NCBI RefSeq assembly: GCF_000657795.2
Contig: NZ_JHEP02000003.1
Span: forward strand, 124,001 to 188,000
Direction of reading: 5' to 3'
Origin: Bordetella pseudohinzii
Lineage (GTDB): Bacteria; Pseudomonadota; Gammaproteobacteria; Burkholderiales; Burkholderiaceae_B
DNA: 64,000 nt
The translations under genes were made by a program, and so were the position numbers. Under the pieces are notes generated by a model. That model was given only the letters and a program-made list of their open reading frames with translations. It ran no database searches and was not told the DNA's origin. Below, piece by piece: positions 27,287 to 35,921 of this stretch; position 1 is the first letter of the stretch, and every line of letters begins with the position of its first letter.

Positions 27287-28642
27287 ATGTTGCCCACCCT
27301 GCATGAACAAATGGAGGCCCTGCGTTCGGGCCGCGTCAGCTCGCTGGAACTGGCCGAGGCCGCGCTGGCGCGCGCCCAGGACGCCGCCGGCGAAGGCGCC
27401 CGGGTTTTCACCCGCGTCTATCCGCAGGCCGCGCGCGCGCAGGCCCGCGCCGCCGATGCGCTGCGCGCCGCCGGCATCGAGCGCTCGCCCATCGACGGGC
27501 TGCCCATCAGCATCAAAGACCTGTTCGATGTGCGCGGCGAAACCACCATGGCCGGTTCCGTGGCGCGCGAGGACGAGCCCGCCGCCACGGCCGACGCCGA
27601 CGTGGTGCGCCGCCTGGTCGCCGCCGGCGCGGTCATCGTGGGCAAGACCAATATGTCGGAGTTCGCCTATTCGGGCCTGGGCCTGAATCCGCACTACGGC
27701 ACGCCGCGCAACCCCTGGGACCGCGCCACCGGCCGCATCCCGGGCGGCTCCTCCTCGGGGGCCGCCGTGTCGGTCACCGACGGCATGGCCCTGGCGGCCA
27801 TCGGCTCGGACACCGGCGGCTCGGTGCGCATCCCTTCCGCCTTGTGCGGCCTGACCGGCTTCAAGCCCAGCGCCTGGCGCGTGTCCACGGCCGGCGCCCT
27901 GCCGCTGTCGACCAGCCTGGACTCCATCGGCCCGCTGGCGGCCAGCGTGGCCTGCTGCGCGACCCTGGACGCCATCCTGGCCGACGATACCGCCCTGCCG
28001 GCCGACGCCCTGCCATTGCGCGGCTTGCGCCTGGCCCTGCCCACGACCCTGGCCCTGGACGGCCTGGACGGCACCGTCGGGCCTGCCTTTGACGCCGCCC
28101 TGTCGGCGCTCTCGGCCGCGGGCACGCTGATCGAACGCATCGAAGTGCCCGAATTCGCCCAGCTGGCCGATATCAACGCCAAGGGCGGATTCACGGCCTC
28201 GGAAGCCTATGCCTGGCACCGGGGCCTGCTGGCCCGCAAGGGCGACCGCTACGACCCGCGCGTGATCGCGCGCATCCTGCGCGGCAAGGACATGACGGCG
28301 GCCGACTACATCGACCTGCTCGAGGCGCGCGAGACCTGGGTGGCCGGCGTGGATGCGCGCATCGCGCACTACGACGCGCTCATCATGCCCACCGTTCCCG
28401 AAGTCGCGCCGGCCATCGCGCCGCTGGAGGCGTCCAACGAAGCCTTCACCCGCATGAACCTCACCATGCTGCGCAACTGCACCCTCATCAACTTCCTGGA
28501 TGGCTGCGCGCTCTCGCTGCCCTGCCATGCGCCGGGCACGGCCCCGGTGGGCCTGATGATCGCCGGCTCCAATGGCGCCGACCGGCGCATCCTGGCCATC
28601 GGCCTGGCCATCGAGGCCGCGCTGGCCGCCGCGCGAAAGTAA
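27287..28642 (+). CDS. Amidase signature family hydrolase
   Basis: 451 residues. The catalytic triad is in register: Lys77 (ISIKDLF), cis-Ser155 in GGSSSG and nucleophile Ser179 in SDTGGS. The 77/155/179 spacing differs from that of the other amidase (77/146/170) only before the cis-Ser. It stands alone between tRNA-Asn and a strong terminator, with no gatB or gatC beside it, so a stand-alone amidase is more likely than the tRNA-dependent amidotransferase subunit. The substrate is unknown. Confidence 0.86.
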   Translation: MLPTLHEQMEALRSGRVSSLELAEAALARAQDAAGEGARVFTRVYPQAARAQARAADALRAAGIERSPIDGLPISIKDLFDVRGETTMAGSVAREDEPAATADADVVRRLVAAGAVIVGKTNMSEFAYSGLGLNPHYGTPRNPWDRATGRIPGGSSSGAAVSVTDGMALAAIGSDTGGSVRIPSALCGLTGFKPSAWRVSTAGALPLSTSLDSIGPLAASVACCATLDAILADDTALPADALPLRGLRLALPTTLALDGLDGTVGPAFDAALSALSAAGTLIERIEVPEFAQLADINAKGGFTASEAYAWHRGLLARKGDRYDPRVIARILRGKDMTAADYIDLLEARETWVAGVDARIAHYDALIMPTVPEVAPAIAPLEASNEAFTRMNLTMLRNCTLINFLDGCALSLPCHAPGTAPVGLMIAGSNGADRRILAIGLAIEAALAAARK

Positions 28643-28653
28643 GGGCCATGCCC

Positions 28654-28695
28654 CAAAGCAAAACGCCCAACCTCATGGTTGGGCGTTTTGCTTTG
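28654..28695 (+). terminator. Strong terminator after the second amidase
   Basis: A 19-bp perfect stem, CAAAGCAAAACGCCCAACC with its complement around a TCAT loop. It carries T-rich flanks and would act on both strands. Confidence 0.85.
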
Positions 28696-28855
28696 GCGGC
28701 CAGCGCGTGGCGCCGAGATCAGGCCGGCGGCGCGATGCGGAGAGGGGGTGTGATCGGGCTCGTGCATGCAATTTTGCGGGTGGCGCGGAGAGGAGTTTGC
28801 TCCCCTTCTCATTGTCCATCTCCGTCGGCGCGACACACCGGATCCGCCAGAGAAA

Positions 28856-28882
28856 AAGGACTTGGCTAACGGCCAAGTCCTT
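28856..28882 (-). terminator. Terminator behind the tRNA fragment
   Basis: AAGGACTTGGC pairs perfectly with GCCAAGTCCTT. On the minus strand it is followed by TTTTTCT. Confidence 0.7.
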
Positions 28883-28890
28883 GAGTTCAT

Positions 28891-28917
28891 TGGGGTGAAA
28901 GGAATCGAACCTTCGAG
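28891..28917 (-). pseudogene. tRNA 3'-end fragment
   Basis: The minus strand reads GGTTCGATTCCTTTCACC, identical over 18 bases to the T-arm and acceptor of the nearby tRNA-Thr, and ends in CCCCA like a mature CCA end. The 5' part (upstream, 28918-28985) cannot be folded into the matching acceptor, D- or anticodon arms, so this is a remnant or an attachment-site scar, not a tRNA. Confidence 0.55.
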
Positions 28918-28966
28918 ACAGTGTGGTTTTGCTGTATCAGTTGCACCAAAATTGCACAAAACGAAA

Positions 28967-28991
28967 AAGCCGACTCGCAGGGAGTCGGCTT
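28967..28991 (-). terminator. Terminator of tRNA-Thr
   Basis: AAGCCGACTC pairs with GAGTCGGCTT around a 5-base loop. On the minus strand TTTTTCGTTTT follows. Confidence 0.75.
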
Positions 28992-29007
28992 AGATCGTTG
29001 ATTCTTT

Positions 29008-29083
29008 TGGTGCCGGTGAAAGGAATCGAACCCTCGACCTTCTCATTACAAGTGAGCTGCTCTACCAACTGAGCTACACCGGC
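29008..29083 (-). tRNA. tRNA-Thr (anticodon TGT)
   Basis: A 76-base cloverleaf with encoded CCA. Acceptor GCCGGTG/CACCGGC, D-arm AGCTCAGTTGGTAGAGC, anticodon loop CTTGTAA and T-arm GGTTCGATTCC. Confidence 0.97.
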
Positions 29084-29134
29084 CATGCGCGATCCCGCAG
29101 GGACCGGCATTGTAAACAAAGTTCGGCGCCGGGG

Positions 29135-29575
29135 TTACTTCACGATGGTGAGGTGAGGACGCTTGGCGTCCGCGCCGCCTTCGTCGTCGGCGGCGGCGGG
29201 CGCCTCGCCGCCGGAAGCGGCCGGGCCGTCTTCCGGGGCGTCTTCGCGCGCGGGCGGTTCATAAGGCTGGACTTCGAAGCCCATGCCGGCGCCCGTTTCG
29301 CGCGCGTAGATGGCGCTGACGGCGGCCACCGGCACCATGACGTTTTCTGTCACGCCGCTAAAGCGCGCCTGGAACTCGATGTACTCGTTGCCCAGGAGCA
29401 GCTTGTTGGTGGCCAGCGTGCCGACGTTCAAGGTGATCTGTCCGTCGCGCACATGGGCCATGGGCACCAGGGTGTGCTCGTCGACCTGCACGGTGAGATA
29501 GGGCGTATAGCCGTTATCGGTGCACCATTCGTGCAGGGCGCGGATCAGATAGGGTTTGGTCGAAGTTTCACCCAT
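29135..29575 (-). CDS. sspB: ClpXP adaptor, stringent starvation protein B
   Basis: SspB delivers ssrA-tagged and other substrates to ClpXP. The 146 residues contain the peptide-binding core (PYLIRALHEWCTDNGYTPYL and DGQITLNVGTLATNKLLLGN), a flexible acidic/Ala-rich linker from about residue 108, and the conserved C-terminal ClpX-docking tail RPHLTIVK. It follows sspA by 4 bp. Confidence 0.95.
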   Translation of the reverse strand: MGETSTKPYLIRALHEWCTDNGYTPYLTVQVDEHTLVPMAHVRDGQITLNVGTLATNKLLLGNEYIEFQARFSGVTENVMVPVAAVSAIYARETGAGMGFEVQPYEPPAREDAPEDGPAASGGEAPAAADDEGGADAKRPHLTIVK

Positions 29576-29579
29576 GGTT

Positions 29580-30191
29580 TCAGCGACGCATGACTTTTTC
29601 GGAAGGCGTCAGCGCTTCGATGTAGGCGGGACGCGAGAAGATGCGCTCGGCGTACTTTTGCAGCGGGGCGGCGTTCTTGGGCAGTTCGATGCCGTAGTGG
29701 TCCAGGCGCCACAGCAGCGGGGCCACGGCCACATCCAGCATGGAGAACTCTTCGCCCAGCATGTACTTGTTCTTCAGCAGCAAGGGGGCGAGCTGGGCCA
29801 GGCGGTCGCGGATGGCCTGGCGGGCCTGCACCATCTTCTTGTCGTCGGGCTTGGCGCTGCGGTCTTCCAGCGTCGAGACGTGGACGAACAGCTCTTTCTC
29901 GAAGTTGAAGAGGAACAGGCGGGTGCGCGCGCGCATGACGGGATCGGCCGGCATGAGCTGCGGGTGCGGGAAGCGTTCGTCGATGTACTCGTTGATGATA
30001 TTCGACTCGTACAGGATGAGATCGCGTTCGACCAGGATGGGCACCTGGCCGTAGGGGTTCATGACGGAGATGTCTTCCGGCTTGTTATAGAGGTCGATGT
30101 CGCGGATCTCGAAATCCATGCCTTTTTCGAACAGCACAAAACGACAGCGTTGCGAAAACGGGCAAGTGGTTCCGGAGTAGAGCACCATCAT
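29580..30191 (-). CDS. sspA: Stringent starvation protein A
   Basis: A 203-residue GST-fold protein that binds RNA polymerase and tunes transcription under starvation and acid stress. The thioredoxin-like half includes SGTTCPFSQRCRFVLFEKG and NPYGQVPILVERDLILYESN. The helical half begins about residue 85. As in other SspA proteins, a glutathione transferase active site is not expected. It forms the sspAB operon downstream of petABC, separated by 152 bp and a hairpin. Confidence 0.95.
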   Translation of the reverse strand: MMVLYSGTTCPFSQRCRFVLFEKGMDFEIRDIDLYNKPEDISVMNPYGQVPILVERDLILYESNIINEYIDERFPHPQLMPADPVMRARTRLFLFNFEKELFVHVSTLEDRSAKPDDKKMVQARQAIRDRLAQLAPLLLKNKYMLGEEFSMLDVAVAPLLWRLDHYGIELPKNAAPLQKYAERIFSRPAYIEALTPSEKVMRR

Positions 30192-30298
30192 GGCGGTAAG
30201 TCCTTGTATTGAAAAGCGAAAGGCCAGCGCCCTCTAAAATAGCAGGCGCTGGCCCCGAATGCCAGGCAACGACAGGGAGTGGTCCTATCTGTGCAGAG

Positions 30299-30322
30299 GA
30301 TCCGACCAAAAAGGGTCGGATC
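30299..30322 (-). terminator. Hairpin after petC
   Basis: GATCCGACC pairs with GGTCGGATC around a 6-base loop, 21 bp past petC. The minus strand has no T-run after it, so it may only attenuate readthrough into sspAB. Confidence 0.45.
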
Positions 30323-30343
30323 ATGTCGGCGGGGCGTTACAGG

Positions 30344-31195
30344 TTAGCGTACGTGTTTCCAGTAGGCCGCGTTCAGGCGCCAGGCGACCACCAGGAACAA
30401 GCCCAGGAAGATCATCACTCCCACGCCCAGCTGGATGCGGAAACGTTGAACGGGCTCGGCCATCCAGGTCATGAAGGCGGTCAGATCGGCGACGTCGCGG
30501 TCATAAGCGGCCACGCGCGACGGATCCAGGGCCTTGAACTTCGCCTCGGGCGGTCCGGCGTGGCCACTGAAATGGGCGACGGGTTCCGCCTTCGTTGTGG
30601 AATAACCTTGTGCATCATACAACGTTGTCACCCGTTCCCAGCTTTTCGTGCCATCCGAGGCTTCCACCTGGTGCATGGAAACCAGGGTCAGTTCGCGCGG
30701 TCCCTGGCGCTGCCAGAGCGCGTGCGGCATGGCCGCGTTGGGGAAAACCAGATTGTTCCAGCCCGTGGAGCGCTGGGTGTCGCGGTAGAAGGTGCGCAGA
30801 TAGGTGTAGATATAGTCGGAGCCGCTGGGGCCGGCGTTGACCGACTTGGCCCGGGCAATGACCGAGAGGTCCGGCGGGGTGGTGCCGAACCACTTCTTGC
30901 CTTCCTGCGGCGTCATGGCGATCTTCATCAGGTCGCCGACCTTCTCGCCGCTAAACAGCAGGCTGTCCTGGATCTGTTTGTCGGTCAGGCCGATTTCCTG
31001 CAGCTTGTTGTAGCGCATGGAGCTGGCGCTGTGGCAGTTCAGGCAGTAGTTCACGAACAGCTTGGCGCCGTTTTGCAGCGAGGCCAGGTCGTTGACCAGG
31101 TTGGGCGCCCGGTCCAGCGGGAAGCCGGCCTCGGCGGCATAGGTGGCGGTGCACGAGAGCATCAACGCTACGGCACCCATCAGCTTCTTGATCAT
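30344..31195 (-). CDS. petC: Cytochrome c1 of the bc1 complex
   Basis: Carries electrons from the Rieske protein to periplasmic cytochrome c. The 283 residues start with a signal peptide (VALMLSCTATYAAEA). Haem is attached through CLNCH at about residue 55. A C-terminal transmembrane helix (VGVMIFLGLFLVVAWRLN) anchors it. It is last in the petABC operon, 25 bp after petB. Confidence 0.95.
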   Translation of the reverse strand: MIKKLMGAVALMLSCTATYAAEAGFPLDRAPNLVNDLASLQNGAKLFVNYCLNCHSASSMRYNKLQEIGLTDKQIQDSLLFSGEKVGDLMKIAMTPQEGKKWFGTTPPDLSVIARAKSVNAGPSGSDYIYTYLRTFYRDTQRSTGWNNLVFPNAAMPHALWQRQGPRELTLVSMHQVEASDGTKSWERVTTLYDAQGYSTTKAEPVAHFSGHAGPPEAKFKALDPSRVAAYDRDVADLTAFMTWMAEPVQRFRIQLGVGVMIFLGLFLVVAWRLNAAYWKHVR

Positions 31196-31220
31196 GGTCG
31201 TTCCGTTTCGAGGTGTGGGC

Positions 31221-32609
31221 TCAGTGGCGATGGAAGGTCACGCGGTCGGGCACCGGCTTGAAGGTGCCCAGACGGCTCCAGATGGGCATCAGGAAGAAGA
31301 AGCCCAGGTAGATCAGCGTGCCGATCTGCGACGTGAGGTTGAAGGCGTCGCTGGGCGGCTGCGTGCCCAGGTAGCCCAACACCAGGAAGTTGACGATGAA
31401 GATGCCGTAGAACCACTTGTGCCAGGTCGGCCGGTAGCGGATGGACTTGACCGGCGAATGATCCAGCCAGGGCAGGAAGAACAGGATGACCACGGCGCCG
31501 CCCATGGCCACCACGCCCCAGAACTTGGCGTCGATGGTGCGCAGGAGCACGGCGATGACGATCAGCAGCACAGGCAGGGCCACGCGCGCGAAGCCCTTGA
31601 GCTGGCTCTTGAGCAGCAAGGCGATGGCGCCCAGCACGGCCGCGCCGGCCAGCACCCAGGTGAACTCATCCGTGGTGGCGCGCAGCATCGAGTAGAAGGG
31701 CGTGAAGTACCAGACCGGCGCGATGTGCGGCGGCGTTTTCAGCGAGTCGGCCGGGATGAAGTTGTTGTACTCCAGGAAGTAGCCGCCCATCTCCGGCGCG
31801 AAGAACACAATGGCCGCGAACACCAGCAGGAAGCCGGCCACGCCCATGATGTCATGCACGGTGTAGAAGGGATGGAAGGGGATGCCGTCGCGCGGGCGGC
31901 CGTACTTGTCCTTGGGGCCTTCCTTGATTTCCACGCCGTCCGGGTTGTTGGAGCCGACTTCGTGCAGCGCCACCAGGTGGGCGGCCACCAGGCCGATGAG
32001 CACCAGCGGGATGGCGATCACATGGAAGGAGAAGAAGCGGTTCAGGGTGGCGTCGGACACGACATAGTCGCCGCGGATCCAGATCGACAGCTCAGGGCCG
32101 ATGAAGGGGATGGCCGAGAACAGATTGACGATCACCTGGGCGCCCCAATAGGACATCTGGCCCCAGGGCAGCAGGTAGCCGAAGAAGGCTTCGGCCATCA
32201 GGCACAGGAAGATGGCCACGCCGAAGATCCAGACCAGTTCGCGCGGCTTGCGGTAGGAGCCGTAGAACAGCCCGCGCAGCATGTGCAGATAGACCACCAC
32301 GAAGAACATCGAGGCGCCGGTCGAGTGCATGTATCGCACCAGCCAGCCCCATGGGACTTCGCGCATGATGTATTCGACGGACTGGAAGGCCTTGTCGGCG
32401 TCCGGCTTGTAGTGCATGACCAGGAAGATGCCGGTCACGATCTGGATGACCAGCACCAACAGGGCCAGTGATCCGAAGAAATACCAGAAGTTGAAATTCT
32501 TGGGCGCGTAATACTCGGACAGATGCGCCTTCCAGGTGGACGTCACCGGGAAGCGTCGGTCCAGCCAGCCCAGCAGGCCTGTCGTTTCGACGGTTTTCTC
32601 GCCAGCCAT
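31221..32609 (-). CDS. petB: Cytochrome b of the bc1 complex
   Basis: The membrane core of complex III with two b haems and the Qo and Qi sites. The 462 residues are longer than the mitochondrial form, as usual for proteobacteria. The Qo motif region shows PEWY-like context (VWYFTPFYSMLRATTDEF) and histidines in the helices around HMLRGLFYGSYRKPRELVWI. It lies between petA and petC. Confidence 0.96.
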   Translation of the reverse strand: MAGEKTVETTGLLGWLDRRFPVTSTWKAHLSEYYAPKNFNFWYFFGSLALLVLVIQIVTGIFLVMHYKPDADKAFQSVEYIMREVPWGWLVRYMHSTGASMFFVVVYLHMLRGLFYGSYRKPRELVWIFGVAIFLCLMAEAFFGYLLPWGQMSYWGAQVIVNLFSAIPFIGPELSIWIRGDYVVSDATLNRFFSFHVIAIPLVLIGLVAAHLVALHEVGSNNPDGVEIKEGPKDKYGRPRDGIPFHPFYTVHDIMGVAGFLLVFAAIVFFAPEMGGYFLEYNNFIPADSLKTPPHIAPVWYFTPFYSMLRATTDEFTWVLAGAAVLGAIALLLKSQLKGFARVALPVLLIVIAVLLRTIDAKFWGVVAMGGAVVILFFLPWLDHSPVKSIRYRPTWHKWFYGIFIVNFLVLGYLGTQPPSDAFNLTSQIGTLIYLGFFFLMPIWSRLGTFKPVPDRVTFHRH

Positions 32610-32695
32610 CTAACGGCTCCTTCTCTCTTCTCTTATACGTGGCGTATTTGCTGCCGCAAACAGCCCGGTCTCTCCTCCCTTGGGGGCGGAGGCGA

Positions 32696-33337
32696 TCAGG
32701 CCTTGTTGTCTTCGTCGACGCCCACAATGATGCGGGCATCAGACAAATACTGATACGGCGGAACTTCGAGATTGTCGGGGGCGGGTTTGTTCTTGTAGAC
32801 CCGTCCGGCCAGATCGAAGGTGGAGCCGTGGCAAGGGCACAGAAAGCCTCCCTGCCAATTCGCGGGCATGCCCGCGGCGGAACCGGTTTCGAAGTGGGCG
32901 GTGGGAGAACACCCTAGATGCGTGCAGATGCCGACGCAGACAAACAGGTCGGGTTTGCGTGAACGGTAGTCGTTCTTGGCGTAGGCCGGGGTAAACCCGG
33001 GGCGGTTGGATTCGGGGTCGGCAACCAGGCTGTCTTGCGACTTGATGCCTTTGAGTTGTTCATCCGTGCGGCGCATGATCCACACGGGCTTGCCGCGCCA
33101 CTCGACGGTGCGCATCTGGCCGGGCGCCAGATCGGCGATATCGACCTCGACCGGCGCGCCCGCGGCGCGGGCCTTGGCCGACGGAGCAAAGGTACTTACA
33201 AACGGGACGGCGGTCGCCACGCCGGCCACGCCGCCCATCGCACAGGCGGTGGTTACCCAGAAACGTCTTGATGGATCGGGCGGCAGCTTGGGGTCCACCG
33301 CAGCGTCTTCGTCCTGCACCAGCATATCCTCACTCAT
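32696..33337 (-). CDS. petA: Rieske iron-sulfur subunit of the bc1 complex
   Basis: 213 residues. The N-terminal SRRFWVTTA precedes a hydrophobic stretch, a twin-arginine type signal, and TatABC is encoded 3 kb away. The [2Fe-2S] ligands are in CTHLGC (box I) and CPCHGST (box II). It transfers electrons from quinol to cytochrome c1. It is first in the operon; the promoter region lies between it and mscL. Confidence 0.96.
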   Translation of the reverse strand: MSEDMLVQDEDAAVDPKLPPDPSRRFWVTTACAMGGVAGVATAVPFVSTFAPSAKARAAGAPVEVDIADLAPGQMRTVEWRGKPVWIMRRTDEQLKGIKSQDSLVADPESNRPGFTPAYAKNDYRSRKPDLFVCVGICTHLGCSPTAHFETGSAAGMPANWQGGFLCPCHGSTFDLAGRVYKNKPAPDNLEVPPYQYLSDARIIVGVDEDNKA

Positions 33338-33431
33338 TTCCTATCCTTGTTGGTGCGCAAGGACTGCTTTAGGATCAGTCTCGCGGCATCCGTTTAGCGG
33401 GAAGATGTAACAGACAGCATAGCAACCGCGT

Positions 33432-33437
33432 ATTATA
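33432..33437 (-). promoter_or_regulatory. Possible -10 box of petA
   Basis: TATAAT on the minus strand, about 95 bp before the petA start. I see no good -35 hexamer at 16-18 bp spacing, so this is tentative. Confidence 0.35.
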
Positions 33438-33484
33438 GTCCTAGCCCACCATCGGGTGTGTTGTTATTAGGGAAGGGAACACGC

Positions 33485-33922
33485 ATGAGCAAAGCCACTG
33501 GGTTTCTCAAGGAATTCCGCGATTTCGCCGTCAAGGGCAACGCCATTGATCTCGCGGTGGGTGTCATCATCGGCGCGGCGTTCGGCAAGATCGTCGATTC
33601 CATCGTCAAGGACCTCGTCATGCCCCTGGTGAATTTCGTCCTGGGCGGGTCGGTGGATTTCACCAATAAATTCCTCGTGCTGTCCATGCCCAAGGACTAC
33701 ACGGGCCCCATGACTTATGCCGATCTGAGCAAGGCCGGCGCCAATGTCCTGGCCTGGGGCAATTTCCTCACCATCCTGATCAACTTCGTGCTGCTGGCCT
33801 TCGTCATCTTCTGGATGGTCAAGGTCATCAACCGCGCGCGCCGGCCCGAAGAAGCGGCCGCGCCGGAGACGCCCGAAGACGTCGTCCTGCTGCGCGAAAT
33901 CCGCGATTCGCTCAAGAAGTGA
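33485..33922 (+). CDS. mscL: Large-conductance mechanosensitive channel
   Basis: MscL opens under membrane tension to release solutes on hypo-osmotic shock. The 145 residues include the amphipathic N-terminus ([20 protein letters not shown]), TM1 ([15 protein letters not shown]), TM2 ([19 protein letters not shown]) and a charged C-terminal helix ([15 protein letters not shown]). A GGAAGGG ribosome binding site precedes ATG 33485. Confidence 0.97.
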   Translation: MSKATGFLKEFRDFAVKGNAIDLAVGVIIGAAFGKIVDSIVKDLVMPLVNFVLGGSVDFTNKFLVLSMPKDYTGPMTYADLSKAGANVLAWGNFLTILINFVLLAFVIFWMVKVINRARRPEEAAAPETPEDVVLLREIRDSLKK

Positions 33923-33932
33923 CGCCTCGGCA

Positions 33933-34709
33933 TCAGACCGGATTGTCGATATCGACGAATTCGACCTTGATGCCGAACTGTGCCGCCACCGCGGCGCCCA
34001 GGGCTTGCACGCCATAGCGTTCGGTGGCGTGATGGCCCGCGCTGATGAAACCCACGCCCGTCTCGCGCGCCAGGTGGGTGTTGGGTTCCGAGGCTTCGCC
34101 GGTGAGATAGACGGTGGCGCCGGCATCGACGGCTTCGGCCATCATGCCTTGGGCGCCGCCGGTGCACCAGGCGATGCGGCCCACCGGTGCATCGGGCTCG
34201 CCCACCCACAAGGGCTGGCGGCCCAGGCGCTGGCCGATCTGCGCGGCCAGGCCGCCCAGCGTGGCCACGCCGGGCGCCGTGCCCAGCCAGATCAGGCCAT
34301 CCCTGCCACAGGTCAGCGGCGCGCCTTCGGCATCGCGCGCGGGCTCCAGGCCCAGCACGCGGGCCAGTTGGGCGTTGTTGCCCAGCGTGGGATGCGCATC
34401 CAGCGGCAGGTGGTAGCCGATCAGGTTGAGGTCGTGCGCCAGCGCCAGCGCCAGGCGCCGGCGGCGCGGGCCCAGCACGCGCGGGTCTTCGTTGCGCCAG
34501 AACCAGCCGTGGTGCACCAGCACCGCGTCCGCGCCGCGGTCGATGGCGGCGCGCAAAAGCGCTTCGGACGCGGTCACGCCGGTGATAATGTGCCCTACTT
34601 CGGCCTTGCCCTCGACCTGCAGGCCGTTGGGGGCATAGTCCTTGAATCGCGCGGCTTGCAGCGTGGCGTCCAGCCAGGCCGTGAGCGCGCGGATGTCGAC
34701 TTTCTTCAT
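33933..34709 (-). CDS. NIF3-like dinuclear metal-centre protein
   Basis: 258 residues of the NIF3/YbgI family, toroidal hexamers with a di-metal site. Metal ligands are visible in VLVHHGWFW (about residues 63-70) and at the C-terminal end in AGHHATERYGV. It probably acts as a GTP-cyclohydrolase-like or metal-dependent hydrolase; the reaction is not settled. Its start is 19 bp from the start of the divergent protease gene. Confidence 0.9.
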   Translation of the reverse strand: MKKVDIRALTAWLDATLQAARFKDYAPNGLQVEGKAEVGHIITGVTASEALLRAAIDRGADAVLVHHGWFWRNEDPRVLGPRRRRLALALAHDLNLIGYHLPLDAHPTLGNNAQLARVLGLEPARDAEGAPLTCGRDGLIWLGTAPGVATLGGLAAQIGQRLGRQPLWVGEPDAPVGRIAWCTGGAQGMMAEAVDAGATVYLTGEASEPNTHLARETGVGFISAGHHATERYGVQALGAAVAAQFGIKVEFVDIDNPV

Positions 34710-34728
34710 TGTCCGTCCTGTGGAAAAT

Positions 34729-35859
34729 ATGCGTCGCCTTTGGCTGATCTTCGCTCAGGCTGTCACGGTTTGCCTGGCCATTTTATTCGTCGTCACCACC
34801 TTGCGGCCCGATTGGCTGCGCCTGGCCGGTCCCGGCCAGCAGGCGGCCACCAAGGCCACGGTGGACAGCTACGCGCCGGCCGTGGCCCATGCCGCGCCCT
34901 CGGTGGTGAATATCTACACCACCAAGCACGTGGATGTGCCGCTGCTGCCCCTGCCGGATGATCCTGCCCTGCGGCAGCTGTTCGGCCAGATCCCCGGCCT
35001 GTCGCGGCGCGAATCCTCCAACAGCCTGGGTTCGGGCGTCATCGTGAGCGCGCAAGGCTATGTGCTGACGAACTTCCATGTCGTGGAGGCGGCCGACGCC
35101 ATCGAAGTGGCCCTGGCCGACGGCCGGCAGGCGGCGGCCAAGGTCGTGGGCGCCGATACCGAGACCGACCTGGCCGTGCTCAAGCTGGCGGGCAAGCTGG
35201 ATCCGCTGCCGGTGGCCAGTTACGCCGAAGGCCGCAATCTGCGGGTGGGCGACGTGGTGCTGGCCATCGGCAATCCCTATGGCGTGGGGCAGACCACCAC
35301 GCAGGGCATAGTCTCGGCGCTGGGCCGCAATGGCCTGGGCATCAACACCTACGAGAATTTCATCCAGACCGATGCGGCCATCAATCCGGGCAATTCGGGC
35401 GGCGCCCTCATCGACGCCCAGGGCAATCTGGTCGGCATCAACACCGCGATCTACTCGGAGACCGGCGGATCGCTGGGCATCGGTTTCGCCATCCCCATCG
35501 ACGCGGCGCGCCGCGTGATGGACGAGATCGTCAAGACGGGCAAGGTGCGCCGCGGCTGGCTGGGCATAGAGCCGCAGGACCTCACGCCCGAGCTGGCGCG
35601 CGCCTTCCGGCTGGATGCCTCGGCATCGGGCGTGATCATCGCCGGCATCCTGCGCGGCGGCCCGGCCGACCGGGCGGGTTTGCGGGTGGGCGACATCGTG
35701 CAGGCGATCAACGGGCAGCCGGCGCGCAATACGGTCACGCTGCTGGGCCAGATCGCCGCGGTCACGCCCGGCCAGGGCGCCACCCTGCGGGTGCTGCGCG
35801 CCGGCAAGACGGTGGATATCAAGGTCACCATGGGCACGCGCCCTGCCCGGCCCAGATAA
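34729..35859 (+). CDS. Membrane-anchored DegS-like serine protease with PDZ domain
   Basis: 376 residues. One N-terminal transmembrane helix (LIFAQAVTVCLAILFVV) holds a periplasmic trypsin-like domain. The triad is His in TNFHVVEAADAIEV, Asp in TETDLAVLKL and Ser in NPGNSGGALID. One PDZ domain follows from about residue 275. This layout matches DegS, which cuts the anti-sigma factor RseA, better than two-PDZ DegP. The ATG at 34729 was chosen by family length; the open frame starts at 34642. A palindromic terminator follows. Confidence 0.9.
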   Translation: MRRLWLIFAQAVTVCLAILFVVTTLRPDWLRLAGPGQQAATKATVDSYAPAVAHAAPSVVNIYTTKHVDVPLLPLPDDPALRQLFGQIPGLSRRESSNSLGSGVIVSAQGYVLTNFHVVEAADAIEVALADGRQAAAKVVGADTETDLAVLKLAGKLDPLPVASYAEGRNLRVGDVVLAIGNPYGVGQTTTQGIVSALGRNGLGINTYENFIQTDAAINPGNSGGALIDAQGNLVGINTAIYSETGGSLGIGFAIPIDAARRVMDEIVKTGKVRRGWLGIEPQDLTPELARAFRLDASASGVIIAGILRGGPADRAGLRVGDIVQAINGQPARNTVTLLGQIAAVTPGQGATLRVLRAGKTVDIKVTMGTRPARPR

Positions 35860-35874
35860 CACCGGCCCGCGCGC

Positions 35875-35909
35875 ATGAAAAACGCCAGGCAGGGCCTGGC
35901 GTTTTTCAT
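35875..35909. terminator. Bidirectional terminator between degS-like gene and tatC
   Basis: A 16-bp perfect stem, ATGAAAAACGCCAGGC with its complement around a 3-base loop. The A/T-rich ends give T-runs on both strands. Confidence 0.9.
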
Positions 35910-35921
35910 GGGAGGGCGCGG

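Larger units (their letters stand above)
28696..29007 (-). other. Region between an amidase terminator and tRNA-Thr
   Basis: About 310 bases with no supported protein gene. On the minus strand it holds the tRNA-Thr terminator (28967-28991), a tRNA 3'-end fragment (28891-28917) and a second hairpin with a T-run (28856-28882). The stretch 28696-28855 shows nothing I can name. Confidence 0.5.

Noticed and set aside
28918-28985. A second complete tRNA next to the 3' fragment
   Set aside because: No acceptor, D- or anticodon arm can be paired with the fragment.
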